Shown here: positions 5,685 through 13,140 of the stretch, one piece after another | Numbering within the stretch: position 1 is the stretch's first letter | How the letters are laid out: the number at the start of each line of letters is the position of its first letter | Assembly: GCA_005800255.1 (NCBI GenBank) | Contig: SYGW01000098.1 | Span: forward strand, 1-14,207 | Reading direction: 5' to 3' | Origin: Nitrospiraceae bacterium | GTDB lineage: Bacteria > Nitrospirota > Nitrospiria > Nitrospirales > Nitrospiraceae | DNA: 14,207 nucleotides | Program-made: the position numbers and the translations under genes | The notes under the pieces: model-generated | Seen by the model: only the letters and a program-made list of their open reading frames with translations | The model's database searches: none | Told to the model about the DNA's origin: nothing

Positions 5685-8477
5685 CTATTCGTTGCCATTA
5701 AGCAGGGGGGCAAGAAATCTCCCCGTATGAGACTCCGCCACTTTGGCCACTTGCTCCGGTCTTCCCTCCGCCACGATCTGTCCGCCCGCCGATCCGCCTT
5801 CCGGTCCTAGGTCGATAATCCAATCGGCGCTTTTGATCACGTCTAGATTGTGCTCTACGACCACGACGGTATTGCCGCTGGTTACCAGTTTCTGCAACAT
5901 CGCCAGGAGCTTTTTGATGTCCTCGACGTGCAGGCCCGTGGTTGGTTCGTCCATGATGTAGAGCCCGTTCTTCGTGGAGGAGCCTTTGAGCTCGGCGGCG
6001 ATCTTCAGCCGCTGGGCTTCGCCGCCGGAGAGGGTGGTCGCGGCTTGGCCGAGCCGGAGATAGCCGAGCCCGATGGATGTGAGCAGGTGGAGTTTTTCTG
6101 TCAGCTTGGGCGACCCGCTGAAAAAGCCCAGCGCGTCTTCGGCCGTCATCTGCAAGACGTCATGGATCGTTTTCCCGCGATAGCGAATGGAGAGGACGCT
6201 CGGTTTGAATCGTTTCCCGTCGCAGGCGTCGCAGGTGGCATAGATATCTTCGAAGAAATACATTTCCAGCTTTTCGACGCCGCTCCCTTCGCATTTGTCG
6301 CACCGGCCCCCGGCGGTATTGAAGGAGAAATGGCCGGGAGTCAGCCCGCTTCTGAGCGCATCGCGCTCGGAGGCGAAGAGGGAACGCACGTCATCGAAGG
6401 CTTTCAGATAGGTGATCGGATTGGAGCGAGGGGTGCGGCCGATCGGTTCCTGGTCGATGAGTTTGATGCCGGTCAGGTGCTCGATCCCCTTGATCGCGCG
6501 AAACTTGCCCATAGGCAGCGACTCAATGCGAAAGGCGCGGGCGATGGCGCGATAGAGCGTGTCTTCGACCAGGGTGCTCTTGCCGGAGCCGGAGACGCCG
6601 GTGACACAGACCAACATGCCGAGCGGAATGCGGACGAACAGATCTTTGAGGTTATTCTCGCAAGCCCCGGCGATGACCAGCAGTTTCCCGTTACCCTTCC
6701 GCCGAGAGCGGGGCGTGGCAATTTCGTCTTCGCCACGCAGATAGCGCGCCGTAATCGACCGTGTGTCCGCGATGAATTCCTCTCGCGGCGCGGCGCAGAT
6801 CACCTCGCCGCCCTTTTCTCCCGACAGGGGGCCTAGCTCGACCAGATAGTCGGAGGCTAGCATCATCTGGCGGTCATGTTCGACGACGACCACGGTGTTG
6901 CCCTGGACTGCCAGTTCCCGCAGGATGCCGGCGAGCGTGGCTGTGTCGCGAGGATGGAGGCCGATGGTCGGCTCGTCGAGGACGTAGAGGGTGCCGACCA
7001 ATCGCGCGCCGAGTTGATTGGCCAAGGCGGCGCGCTGGGCCTCACCTCCCGAGAGGGTGCGGGTCTGGCGGGAGAGGGTCAGATAGCTGAGGCCCACGCG
7101 GAGGAGAAAGCCGAGTTTGGCCGTGAGTTGCCGGAGGATGTCGCGGGCGACCTGTTCTTCATAGGACGAGAGGGGGAGGGCTGCGATCCAGGCTGCCACT
7201 TCTTCGATCGTGAGCGAGGACAGCTCATGAATGTCCCGGCCCGCGATCTTCACATAGCGCGCGTCCGGCCTCAGGCGGGACCCCGCGCAGGTCGGGCAGG
7301 GGACTGGCGTCCTGTAGCGGCTGAGCATGACGCGCACATGCAGTTTGTAGCGCTTGCCCTCCAGGTAGTCGAAGAACTGCTGCACCCCTTCCATCTTGCC
7401 TGCTCCCTGCCAGAGCATCTGTTGGATCTCCGGCGGCAGGTCCTTGTAGGGGAGGGTGAGGTCAACCCCGCGTTGCTTCATGGAGAGCAACATTTGCTTC
7501 TGCCACCAATCGCCGCTGGGTTTGCTCCAGGGCTCGATGGCGCCTTGGGCCAGCGACTTGCTGTGGTCGGGAATGACGAGGTCGGGATCGTAGCGGAGAA
7601 TATTGCCGAATCCTTTGCATTCGGGACAGGCGCCGAGCGGATGGTTGAAGGAAAAGAGGACCGGACGAATCGGTTCGAAGGTCCTGCCGCATGGCTGGCA
7701 GCGGAAGTCGGTGCTGTAGGTGCGGGCGCCCTGGTCGATGACCTCCACGCGGCAGAGGCCTTCGCCTTCGCGCAACGCTGTTTCAATCGCTTCGACGAGG
7801 CGGGATCGATTGTCTTCCCGGATCACCAGCCGGTCGAGGACTACATGGAGATGGTCTGGTCTGGTTTTGGGCAGGCTGTGGACCTCATGGAGATCGAGGA
7901 GCTCCTTGTCGCACTGGAGTCTGGTGAGGCCGCGCAGCAAGAGTGATTGGAGAAAGGCCTGGTCCTGCTTCGGAGCCGGGGCTTTGACCGGAAAGAGGAT
8001 CATCGCTCGCGCGTCTGGACAATGGCTCAGGAGGTCGTCGGCGACGCTGCCAGGGTGAAAGCTGCGTGCTTGGATGGCGCAGTTCGGGCAGACTGGATGG
8101 CCCACCTTGGCGAAGAGGAGTCGCAGCAGGTCGGCAATCTCGGTCGTGGTCCCGACCGTTGAGCGGGCGGTGCGGATGGGGTTCTTCTGCTCGATCGCAA
8201 TGGCGGGGCGGACGTTGATGATCCGGTCGACATCGGGGCGGTTGACCTTGTCGAGAAACATGCGGGCATAGATGGAGAGCGATTCCACATAGCGCCATTG
8301 GCCTTCGGCGAACAGCGTGTCGAAGGCGAGGGAGGATTTTCCCGAGCCCGATACTCCCGTGATGGCCGTGACCTGATTGTGGGGGATGCGGAGCGAAATA
8401 TTCTTGAGGTTGTTTTGACGCGCCCCTTCGACGATCAGGTCTCGTGAAGGAATGGGAGGCTGTCTAGTGCTTGCCAT
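5685..8477 (-). CDS. uvrA: UvrA-family excinuclease ABC subunit A (divergent, possible second paralogue)
   Basis: This 930-residue cytoplasmic protein is the damage-recognition ATPase of nucleotide excision repair or a close paralogue. It has two ABC modules: Walker A GVSGSGKS at 41-48 and 627-634, signature LSGGEAQR at 475-482 and 816-823, and Walker B ending LDEP (500-503) and MDEP (842-845). Zinc cysteines are intact: C260/C263/C284/C287, C394/C397, and the canonical CX2CX19CX2C at C726/C729/C749/C752. The UvrB-binding region (about 121-245) is present, so it is not a short UvrA2. However, the usual SRNPRSTVGT block reads IRTARSTVGT, and KNP replaces KTT before it, suggesting a distinct subfamily. 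The start at 8477 gives a near-usual length, with weak Shine-Dalgarno; upstream extension would overlap the preceding membrane-protein gene. It is the last gene of the minus-strand string. Confidence 0.9.
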   Translation of the reverse strand: MASTRQPPIPSRDLIVEGARQNNLKNISLRIPHNQVTAITGVSGSGKSSLAFDTLFAEGQWRYVESLSIYARMFLDKVNRPDVDRIINVRPAIAIEQKNPIRTARSTVGTTTEIADLLRLLFAKVGHPVCPNCAIQARSFHPGSVADDLLSHCPDARAMILFPVKAPAPKQDQAFLQSLLLRGLTRLQCDKELLDLHEVHSLPKTRPDHLHVVLDRLVIREDNRSRLVEAIETALREGEGLCRVEVIDQGARTYSTDFRCQPCGRTFEPIRPVLFSFNHPLGACPECKGFGNILRYDPDLVIPDHSKSLAQGAIEPWSKPSGDWWQKQMLLSMKQRGVDLTLPYKDLPPEIQQMLWQGAGKMEGVQQFFDYLEGKRYKLHVRVMLSRYRTPVPCPTCAGSRLRPDARYVKIAGRDIHELSSLTIEEVAAWIAALPLSSYEEQVARDILRQLTAKLGFLLRVGLSYLTLSRQTRTLSGGEAQRAALANQLGARLVGTLYVLDEPTIGLHPRDTATLAGILRELAVQGNTVVVVEHDRQMMLASDYLVELGPLSGEKGGEVICAAPREEFIADTRSITARYLRGEDEIATPRSRRKGNGKLLVIAGACENNLKDLFVRIPLGMLVCVTGVSGSGKSTLVEDTLYRAIARAFRIESLPMGKFRAIKGIEHLTGIKLIDQEPIGRTPRSNPITYLKAFDDVRSLFASERDALRSGLTPGHFSFNTAGGRCDKCEGSGVEKLEMYFFEDIYATCDACDGKRFKPSVLSIRYRGKTIHDVLQMTAEDALGFFSGSPKLTEKLHLLTSIGLGYLRLGQAATTLSGGEAQRLKIAAELKGSSTKNGLYIMDEPTTGLHVEDIKKLLAMLQKLVTSGNTVVVVEHNLDVIKSADWIIDLGPEGGSAGGQIVAEGRPEQVAKVAESHTGRFLAPLLNGNE

Positions 8478-8518
8478 AGGTTGTTGCGAGGCCTGGAAAA
8501 TCTGAGCATCGTAACAAT

Positions 8519-8531
8519 CCCCCTGCGGGGG
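8519..8531 (-). terminator. Short GC hairpin between membrane protein gene and uvrA
   Basis: Read on the minus strand, CCCCC-GCA-GGGGG is followed by ATTGTT. It sits 36 bases after the stop of the small membrane protein gene and about 40 bases before uvrA. The stem is short and the T-tract poor, so it may only attenuate transcription into uvrA. Confidence 0.25.
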
Positions 8532-8566
8532 TTCAAGGAGAGATTGAGGGAAACAGGGCGCGGCGG

Positions 8567-8905
8567 TTATCGGATTGCCAGTTTGGCCAGTCCGATACAG
8601 CCGAAGTAGAGGGTCATGGAGAGGGCCATGGCAGGCCAGAAGCCGATCCTCGGCACGCCATGGATCATGGCAAGGACGTAGACGATCCAGGGCGGCACAA
8701 ACCATAAGAGGTGCTTGGCGTAGCCCACCAAGGATTCGTTGCCCCCGTTCAGATAGATGAGAATGAATGTTGCGCCGGTAATGGCGGGGAAGGTGCTTGC
8801 AAAGGCGGCGAGGAACGAACGGCCTTGAGAGCCGAGGTAGGTGGAGACGCTGACGATCGTGCCGCCTAAGAGAAAATAGACCGCATATTTTACGAAATCA
8901 TTCAC
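8567..8905 (-). CDS. Small four-helix integral membrane protein (DUF3147-like)
   Basis: This 112-residue protein has four predicted membrane helices (about 6-24, 28-50, 63-83 and 88-109) and short loops, with no catalytic motif. The size, helix count and the GRSFLAAFASTFPA stretch after helix 1 resemble DUF3147-type proteins of unknown function, but this is a loose match. The start is a GTG at 8905-8903: GAGGAG lies 8 bases upstream and overlaps the TGA stop of the preceding pseudogene, so translation of this gene was once coupled to that gene. It is followed after 89 bases by uvrA. Function is not known; the operon context suggests the cell envelope. Confidence 0.75.
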   Translation of the reverse strand: MNDFVKYAVYFLLGGTIVSVSTYLGSQGRSFLAAFASTFPAITGATFILIYLNGGNESLVGYAKHLLWFVPPWIVYVLAMIHGVPRIGFWPAMALSMTLYFGCIGLAKLAIR

Positions 8906-8917
8906 GCCGGTTTCTCC

Positions 8918-9902
8918 TCAGGTTCCGTGAAACGCTTTTCTCGCCTCTCGTTCCAAGGCGTCGTCTTGTCCTGTATACCGGGGTGAGACGTGAAAGACAA
9001 CCAGGTCGCGCACCTGGGCCTTGCAAGCCATGAGGCCTGCCTGCCTGGCGGTCAGATGATAGTGGCTGCGGGCTTTCTCCGCATCGGCATCCAGGTAGGG
9101 TGCTTCACAGTAGAGCAGGTCCGCGTCCTGAGCGAGGGCAATGATTTTCGCTTCATTCTCTTCGTCGAACCTGGCATCGACGACGCAGGCAATCTTTTGC
9201 CCTCGTGAGATGGTGCAAAACCGTGCGGTGGTGTTTGTCGTAGAGGGTGGTGGTGAAGCGGAACTCGTCCGGTTGCCCTTGCCAGATATATTGCTTCACG
9301 TCCTTAAGCCAGGACCCGACCGGCAGGTTCGCCTTGTGGAGCTTCTGCTTGTTCACATTGATGTGGGATTGCTCCTCCAGCGAATAGACAAAGGAGGGAA
9401 TGCGATGGTTCAAGGAACCCGCGTTCACAGTGAACATAGAGTCCGCGAGGACCGTGAATCGGCCCGTGGCTGGCTCCTGTGCGAGCGCGCGCGACGGTTG
9501 TGTGTCGGTGCGGAATGAGTCGGTGGCGCGAAATAGGGTCCGTTTGATTTCCTGAGGATGAAATTCCTGAACGTCCAGGGTCAGGGGATAGCCATCCACC
9601 AGATTCCAGGTGTAGGCTTACAATTTGCGCTGCACATTGTTGATGAGTCCGGGAGGGCGGAAGAACCGGACCGTTTTACCCTGTCCTAAAGCCACACGCA
9701 GGACTGTATCGAAGCCGATGAAGTGGTCTAGGTGCGTATGGGAAATGAAGATGTCGTTGGCCCGCAGGGGCCTCCTCGCTCCCAGCCCGTCATTGTGGCC
9801 GAGGTCGAACAGCAGCGCCTGCTTCGACTAGCGGATCTCCACATAGACGCCAGGGTCTCTGAAGACGTCATTCACCAGAACACTGGAGCATGAAGGGTTT
9901 AT
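8918..9902 (-). pseudogene. Broken metallo-beta-lactamase fold / RNase Z-like gene
   Basis: Joining minus-strand frames recovers an almost complete RNase Z-type protein of about 325 residues, but the gene carries several lesions. The expected start codon is ATA (9902-9900) before an NPSCSSVLVN-type N-terminus; there is an in-frame TAG at 9830-9828 (EIR*SKQALLFDLGHNDG), an in-frame TAA at 9620-9618 (RKL*AYTWNLVDG), and a frameshift between about 9240 and 9195 (equivalent to one inserted base), after which the reading frame continues through GQKIACVVDARFDEEN to a TGA at 8920-8918. The metal-binding HTHLDH block (near 9740-9721), the second Asp block and the HVSPRY block survive. Relatives process tRNA 3' ends or hydrolyse phosphodiester or lactone substrates. 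It lies 7 bases after the CPBP gene and 12 before the small membrane protein. Residual ORFs should not be annotated as separate proteins. Confidence 0.88.
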
Positions 9903-9909
9903 AGGTGGC

Positions 9910-10626
9910 TCACGGCATTAGGGTGGACCGGATGGCGCAATACATCACCAGCACTTCCACGGCATGGGCGATGATCGTGGCATAGAGGTTGTTGGTTCTC
10001 AGCCAGATGATGCCCCAGATGAGACCGTCCCAGAGGGCGATCCAATGGAGGTGCTGGAAAGTATTGACCATGAAGGGGTCGAATGCAAATGCCAGGGCGC
10101 TGGTGAACAGGGCGATGGGCGAGAGGCGAGAGGTGAGGTCGGATCTCCACAGTCTCGATTCAAGCGCAGCCAGCCGCCCTAGGAGGAAGCCACGAAAATT
10201 CAGTTCCACAAAGAACGCAATGAGGCAGATGAACCAGGGAACCATGAGAAAGAGGGGAAGTTGGGCATGGGGCGTCGTTGTCAGGAAGCCGATGTCATAG
10301 CCCAGAGAGGGAGAGATCGAGAGGATCGCGACGCTGTTCAGGCAACCCAGCAGCAGTCCTGTCAGGAGTCCCCAGCGAAGGCCATTCCCTATATTTCGTT
10401 GTTCCAACCCGAGCTGCGCCGCGATGCTGTGGTTCTGTGCGGCCCAAAGGCTGAAGGCCAGATAGGCGACGATCTGTGGCGCGAATTGGACGAGTGTCCG
10501 CCCTTGGAGCGAGGCAGGCAGGGTATAGAAGCCGAGCGTTGCGGCGAGGGGGAGCAGCGCGAGGGCCGCTCGCCGTTCTTTTGGCTGAGTCGGTGTGGCG
10601 TGAGGACCGGGCCCTGGCTCCATCAT
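9910..10626 (-). CDS. CPBP-family intramembrane protease-like protein
   Basis: This 238-residue multi-pass membrane protein has about six to seven hydrophobic segments. It resembles the CPBP (CAAX protease / bacteriocin-processing, Abi) family through the ELNFRGFLLG block (E141, R145) and the C-terminal NNLYATIIAHA block with H221. Key residues are altered: the first Glu of the usual EExxxR is V140, the motif 2 FxxxH region reads LAFAFDP with no His (D183 near that place), and the Asn four residues after H221 is V225. It may therefore be a weak or non-proteolytic member. The start is ATG 10626 (or 10623), 8 bases after the tolC stop with no separate ribosome binding site, so translation is probably coupled. 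Family members process peptides or give bacteriocin immunity; the role here is unknown. Confidence 0.75.
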   Translation of the reverse strand: MMEPGPGPHATPTQPKERRAALALLPLAATLGFYTLPASLQGRTLVQFAPQIVAYLAFSLWAAQNHSIAAQLGLEQRNIGNGLRWGLLTGLLLGCLNSVAILSISPSLGYDIGFLTTTPHAQLPLFLMVPWFICLIAFFVELNFRGFLLGRLAALESRLWRSDLTSRLSPIALFTSALAFAFDPFMVNTFQHLHWIALWDGLIWGIIWLRTNNLYATIIAHAVEVLVMYCAIRSTLMP

Positions 10627-10634
10627 GGAGGCCG

Positions 10635-12200
10635 TCAGTTCAGTTGGAAGTTGTAGCGGTCGAGGGTGGTGGCTTTGTGCCGCGCGAGGTTGGAGAGCGC
10701 TTTGTTGTAGTCGACCGTGGCGCGTAATTCGTTCCCTTGGGCCGTCGCAAGGTCTCGCTGGAAGTCGAGGACGAAACGCGTCGTGCTCAATCCCACCTTC
10801 AGCCGCTCTTGCTCCGCCTGCAACTGTTTCTCTGCCATGATCCTGGCTGATCTGGTGGTCTCGATCCGTTTGAAATCCGTTTGGACGCGGCGGACCGCTT
10901 CGCGTACTCCCACGATGATCTGCTGCCGCACACTCACGAGCGAGGCTTCGGCGTTCTTGCCCTCCAGCTGCCGCTTGTTGTAGGTGCTCCAGGCGGAGCG
11001 GTTGCCGAGCGGGTAGCTCAAGACAAGGCCCGCACCATAATTGTAGTAATCGCCGTTGAAGTTTTTGCTTACGGAGTCGGCGTAGTCTTTCCCGAGCCCT
11101 GCCATGCCCATCGTGCCTTGGAAGGAGAGGGTCGGGAGGATCTGGTTTTTAGCAAACTTGGTATTGAGATCGCTTGATTCCATGTTCTTTTTCGCCTGGA
11201 CGATTTCTGGCCGCTGCGCGATAGCCGTGTCGATGGCTTCCTGCAGGCTGATGGGTTCGAGGGTCACGACCGGTTGATCAAGCAGGGTCAAGCGCAAGTC
11301 TTGCCGGAGATCCTCTTCCGCTGGATTGAGCAGGCGGCGCAACTGATCTTCCTGGTCACGAATCGTTTTATCTGCAATCAGGACCTGCTCGACCCGCGAG
11401 GCAACGGCCGCTTCGGCTTGGAGGACGTCGACGACTGACATGACGCCGGCCTTCGCCTTGGCGCGGTTGCTAGCCAGGAGTTCCTGCGCCGCCTTCAGGG
11501 CGGCTTCCGCCACTTTCAGATTTTCATTGGCGAAGACGACTTCCCAATAGGTTTGTTCCACCGTGGCCAGGACGGTGAGGACGCGATCGCGAAAGACATG
11601 TTCCTCGACGGAGGCATTGTTCTGGGCGACGCGGATGAAGGTCTTGGTGACGTCGAAGCCGGCGTTGCGGAGCAGGGGCTGTGTGAGTGTCAGGGCAAGG
11701 CCGCCTGTGTAGGAAGGGTTGAACAGGAATCCGCCGGCCATATTTTGATTTACCGCCGTCCGCGTTGGGCTGTAGTTCATATCGACGTTGCCGCCGGTGA
11801 GCAAGTTGGTCGTCGCATCGAGCGTGACGGAGTGGTTTCGTTGATCGAAGGTCGCAATCTCGCCCAAGGCGCCGGAGGTTCCGCCGAATACCGGCCGGTT
11901 GAGCGGGTTCACCGTTCGGTTGTATTGACCGTTGACGCTGAGCGTCGGGTCGAACTTGGCCTGTTCGACGGTGATATCGGCTTGTCGGCTTTCTTTTGTC
12001 TGGCGGCTGATGCTGATGTCCAGATTATGTTTCAGCGCTTGGAGCGCCGCGTCGGCCAGGGAGATGGCCTCCCGCCTTTCCGTGGGAGGAGTTTTGCTCA
12101 GTTCCAGGCTCCAGCTAAGTCCAGGCGCCAGGATCAGGCTAAGGCTGACGGCATAACCACAGGCGCGCCACCATCCGTCTGTTCCTGTACGCTGCTCCAT
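10635..12200 (-). CDS. TolC-family outer membrane efflux protein
   Basis: This 521-residue outer-membrane factor would form a trimeric beta-barrel with a long periplasmic coiled-coil tunnel, serving as exit duct for an efflux pump or type I secretion system. It has a signal peptide (basic start, hydrophobic about 15-31) and the two OEP repeats: the first starts near ISLADAALQALKHNLDI (46-62), with barrel-type sequence around 85-180 (LTLTQPLLRNAGFD) and a long Ala/Glu-rich helix at 195-290; the second starts near SLQEAIDTAIAQRPEI (318-333) and runs to the end. The ATG at 12200 has a G6 run 3 bases upstream; a TTG at 12221 is an unlikely alternative. No inner-membrane pump or adaptor gene is next to it; the following genes are CPBP, the RNase Z pseudogene, a small membrane protein and uvrA. 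Confidence 0.9.
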   Translation of the reverse strand: MEQRTGTDGWWRACGYAVSLSLILAPGLSWSLELSKTPPTERREAISLADAALQALKHNLDISISRQTKESRQADITVEQAKFDPTLSVNGQYNRTVNPLNRPVFGGTSGALGEIATFDQRNHSVTLDATTNLLTGGNVDMNYSPTRTAVNQNMAGGFLFNPSYTGGLALTLTQPLLRNAGFDVTKTFIRVAQNNASVEEHVFRDRVLTVLATVEQTYWEVVFANENLKVAEAALKAAQELLASNRAKAKAGVMSVVDVLQAEAAVASRVEQVLIADKTIRDQEDQLRRLLNPAEEDLRQDLRLTLLDQPVVTLEPISLQEAIDTAIAQRPEIVQAKKNMESSDLNTKFAKNQILPTLSFQGTMGMAGLGKDYADSVSKNFNGDYYNYGAGLVLSYPLGNRSAWSTYNKRQLEGKNAEASLVSVRQQIIVGVREAVRRVQTDFKRIETTRSARIMAEKQLQAEQERLKVGLSTTRFVLDFQRDLATAQGNELRATVDYNKALSNLARHKATTLDRYNFQLN

Positions 12201-12214
12201 GGCCCCCCCGTTGA

Positions 12215-12243
12215 TCGACAAAGAATATGCCTCATACTATAAT
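12215..12243 (+). promoter_or_regulatory. Sigma-70 promoter of the right-hand secreted-protein cluster
   Basis: TCGACA (12215-12220, five of six) is followed by a 17-base spacer and a perfect TATAAT (12238-12243). Transcription should start near 12250, which rules out the ATG at 12199 and favours the ATG at 12301 for the first gene. The site overlaps the upstream region of the divergent tolC gene. Confidence 0.6.
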
Positions 12244-12300
12244 GATTCCATGCGAATCTGTCATGGGCTAAATTTGGTGAGCTGCCAGATCCGTTGGATC

Positions 12301-12708
12301 ATGTCCCCGACGCTGCCCGCGGCGTTTTGTGCGCTGGCTTTGCTTCCCTGGGGGCTGTCGTCGCTGGATTCGCAGACCTGGGGGCAATCGATTTCCAGTG
12401 TGCGCTCGTTCGACGGAGGGGTCGCGCCGTTGTTTAATTTAACCGGCCCGGGCAATCTCTATCTCGACAATCAAGGGACGCAGGGATTTCTCTACAATCC
12501 CGGAAATAATTTTCAATCGTATAGTTTTCGGAATCCCACGACCGGCCAGGCCTGGAGCGGGGCTGTGCCCACGCTCGGGCCTCAATTGTCGATCGGACTG
12601 ATCCAGGGCGCCAATCAGGGCGGCTCGCCGCTCGTTCTTCCTGGTCCTCCACGTCAAGCTGCGCCGGTGCCATCGATTCAATCCAATCTTCTTGACGAGA
12701 TCCCATAA
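12301..12708 (+). CDS. Hypothetical secreted protein, Gly/Asn/Pro-rich
   Basis: I do not recognise this 135-residue protein. The N-terminus (MSPTLPAAFCALALLPWGLS) looks like a signal peptide, giving a mature chain from about residue 25-30 that is rich in Gly, Asn, Gln, Ser and Pro, with no Cys after the signal. It has short repeated-looking turns such as GNLYLDNQGTQGFLYN and a Pro-rich tail, features of an extracellular or surface protein with low structural order. The start at 12301 is chosen because the promoter predicts a transcript beginning near 12250; the Shine-Dalgarno is weak (GGA). ATG 12250 (adding 17 residues) is the alternative. It is the first gene of a plus-strand cluster and diverges from tolC. 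Confidence 0.6.
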   Translation: MSPTLPAAFCALALLPWGLSSLDSQTWGQSISSVRSFDGGVAPLFNLTGPGNLYLDNQGTQGFLYNPGNNFQSYSFRNPTTGQAWSGAVPTLGPQLSIGLIQGANQGGSPLVLPGPPRQAAPVPSIQSNLLDEIP

Positions 12709-12761
12709 TTGCCAGCGTCTCTCGCTACGACTCTTCTCTTTCACGAGCGAGCGGAGGTATT

Positions 12762-12839
12762 ATGCCTGGATCGAGTAGCAGTTCCTGGGCGCAGGGGGTC
12801 GCGGGGGTCGATTTGGTTGACCCCGGTAGCGGAGCGTGA
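12762..12839 (+). CDS. Small ORF, 25 residues, with strong ribosome binding site
   Basis: GGAGG (12753-12757) lies 4 bases before an ATG that opens a 25-codon frame ending in TGA at 12837-12839. The peptide begins MPGSSSSSW, continues AQGVAGVDLVD and ends PGSGA. It has no charge other than two Asp and no membrane segment. It lies 53 bases after the upstream secreted protein and 30 before the next gene, in the same orientation. It could be a real small protein, a leader peptide that controls the genes after it, or chance; a hairpin (12804-12824) lies inside it. I recognise no family. Confidence 0.35.
   Translation: MPGSSSSSWAQGVAGVDLVDPGSGA
12804..12824 (+). other. Hairpin inside the small ORF
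   Basis: GGGGTC (12804-12809) pairs with GACCCC (12819-12824), and the stem can be extended inward by a G-U and an A-U pair. It is preceded by a 9-base near-tandem GGGGGTCGC/GGGGGTCGA. No T-tract follows, so it is not a standard terminator; an attenuator-like role is possible but unproven. Confidence 0.3.
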
Positions 12840-12869
12840 AGACGTTGAGCTTATTGTAGGGAGGGTGCC

Positions 12870-13130
12870 ATGGCCGCAGGCGACTCAGGCAAAGGATTAT
12901 ACGATCATCTCTACCGCCGATTCTTCGAGAACCGTGAGTCGCGCCAGGGCTATGATTTTCAGCATGCGCCCGGTGGCAGTGTGTCACCGCCGGTGGTCCC
13001 GTTTCGGAGTCGCCTTCGCTGGTGGACCTGGGATCGCTGGCAACGGCGCAAGGCGATTGCCGCGGCGCGAGACCGGTTCCAGCAGGATATTCTGGGTCTG
13101 AAGAAGCGCATCGAAGTAAGAAGTTATTGA
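12870..13130 (+). CDS. Hypothetical 86-residue basic protein
   Basis: I do not recognise this protein. It has no signal peptide or membrane helix. The N-terminal part (GLYDHLYRRFFENRESRQGYD) is polar and aromatic, the middle is Pro-rich, and residues about 45-82 are a Trp/Arg-rich amphipathic stretch (RWWTWDRWQRRKAIAAARDRF) that could bind membranes or nucleic acid. The start is well supported: GGGAGG lies 5 bases before the ATG. An overlapping plus-strand frame with a TTG start at 12709 is rejected because it lacks a ribosome binding site and domain character. The next gene follows after 10 bases, so the two are co-transcribed and probably coupled. Confidence 0.6.
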   Translation: MAAGDSGKGLYDHLYRRFFENRESRQGYDFQHAPGGSVSPPVVPFRSRLRWWTWDRWQRRKAIAAARDRFQQDILGLKKRIEVRSY

Positions 13131-13140
13131 GGGGATAGAC

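Noticed and set aside
5850..7946. Long open frames on the plus strand opposite uvrA.
   Set aside because: They are antisense shadows of a GC-rich coding gene with no domain-like sequence; the UvrA frame has complete motifs.
8478..8705. N-terminal extension of UvrA by about 76 residues.
   Set aside because: It overlaps the small membrane protein gene, has no UvrA-like sequence, and the family N-terminus begins after the ATG at 8477.
8925..8997. CGTGAAACG and GTGAGACGTGAAAG resemble the 7-bp repeat family.
   Set aside because: Both lie in the C-terminal coding part of the RNase Z pseudogene (AFHGT and VFHVSPRY) and are explained by the protein; they do not form tandem arrays.
9001..9020. CCAGGT-CGCGC-ACCTGG hairpin.
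   Set aside because: It is in the coding remnant of the pseudogene, has no T-tract and is explained by codon content.
9153..9599. A 148-residue minus-strand frame that could be annotated as a separate protein.
   Set aside because: It is the middle fragment of the RNase Z-like pseudogene; homologous sequence continues on both sides through a stop codon and a frameshift.
12709..13101. A 130-residue plus-strand frame overlapping the 86-residue gene.
   Set aside because: It starts with TTG without a ribosome binding site and has shadow-like composition; the 86-residue frame has a strong ribosome binding site.
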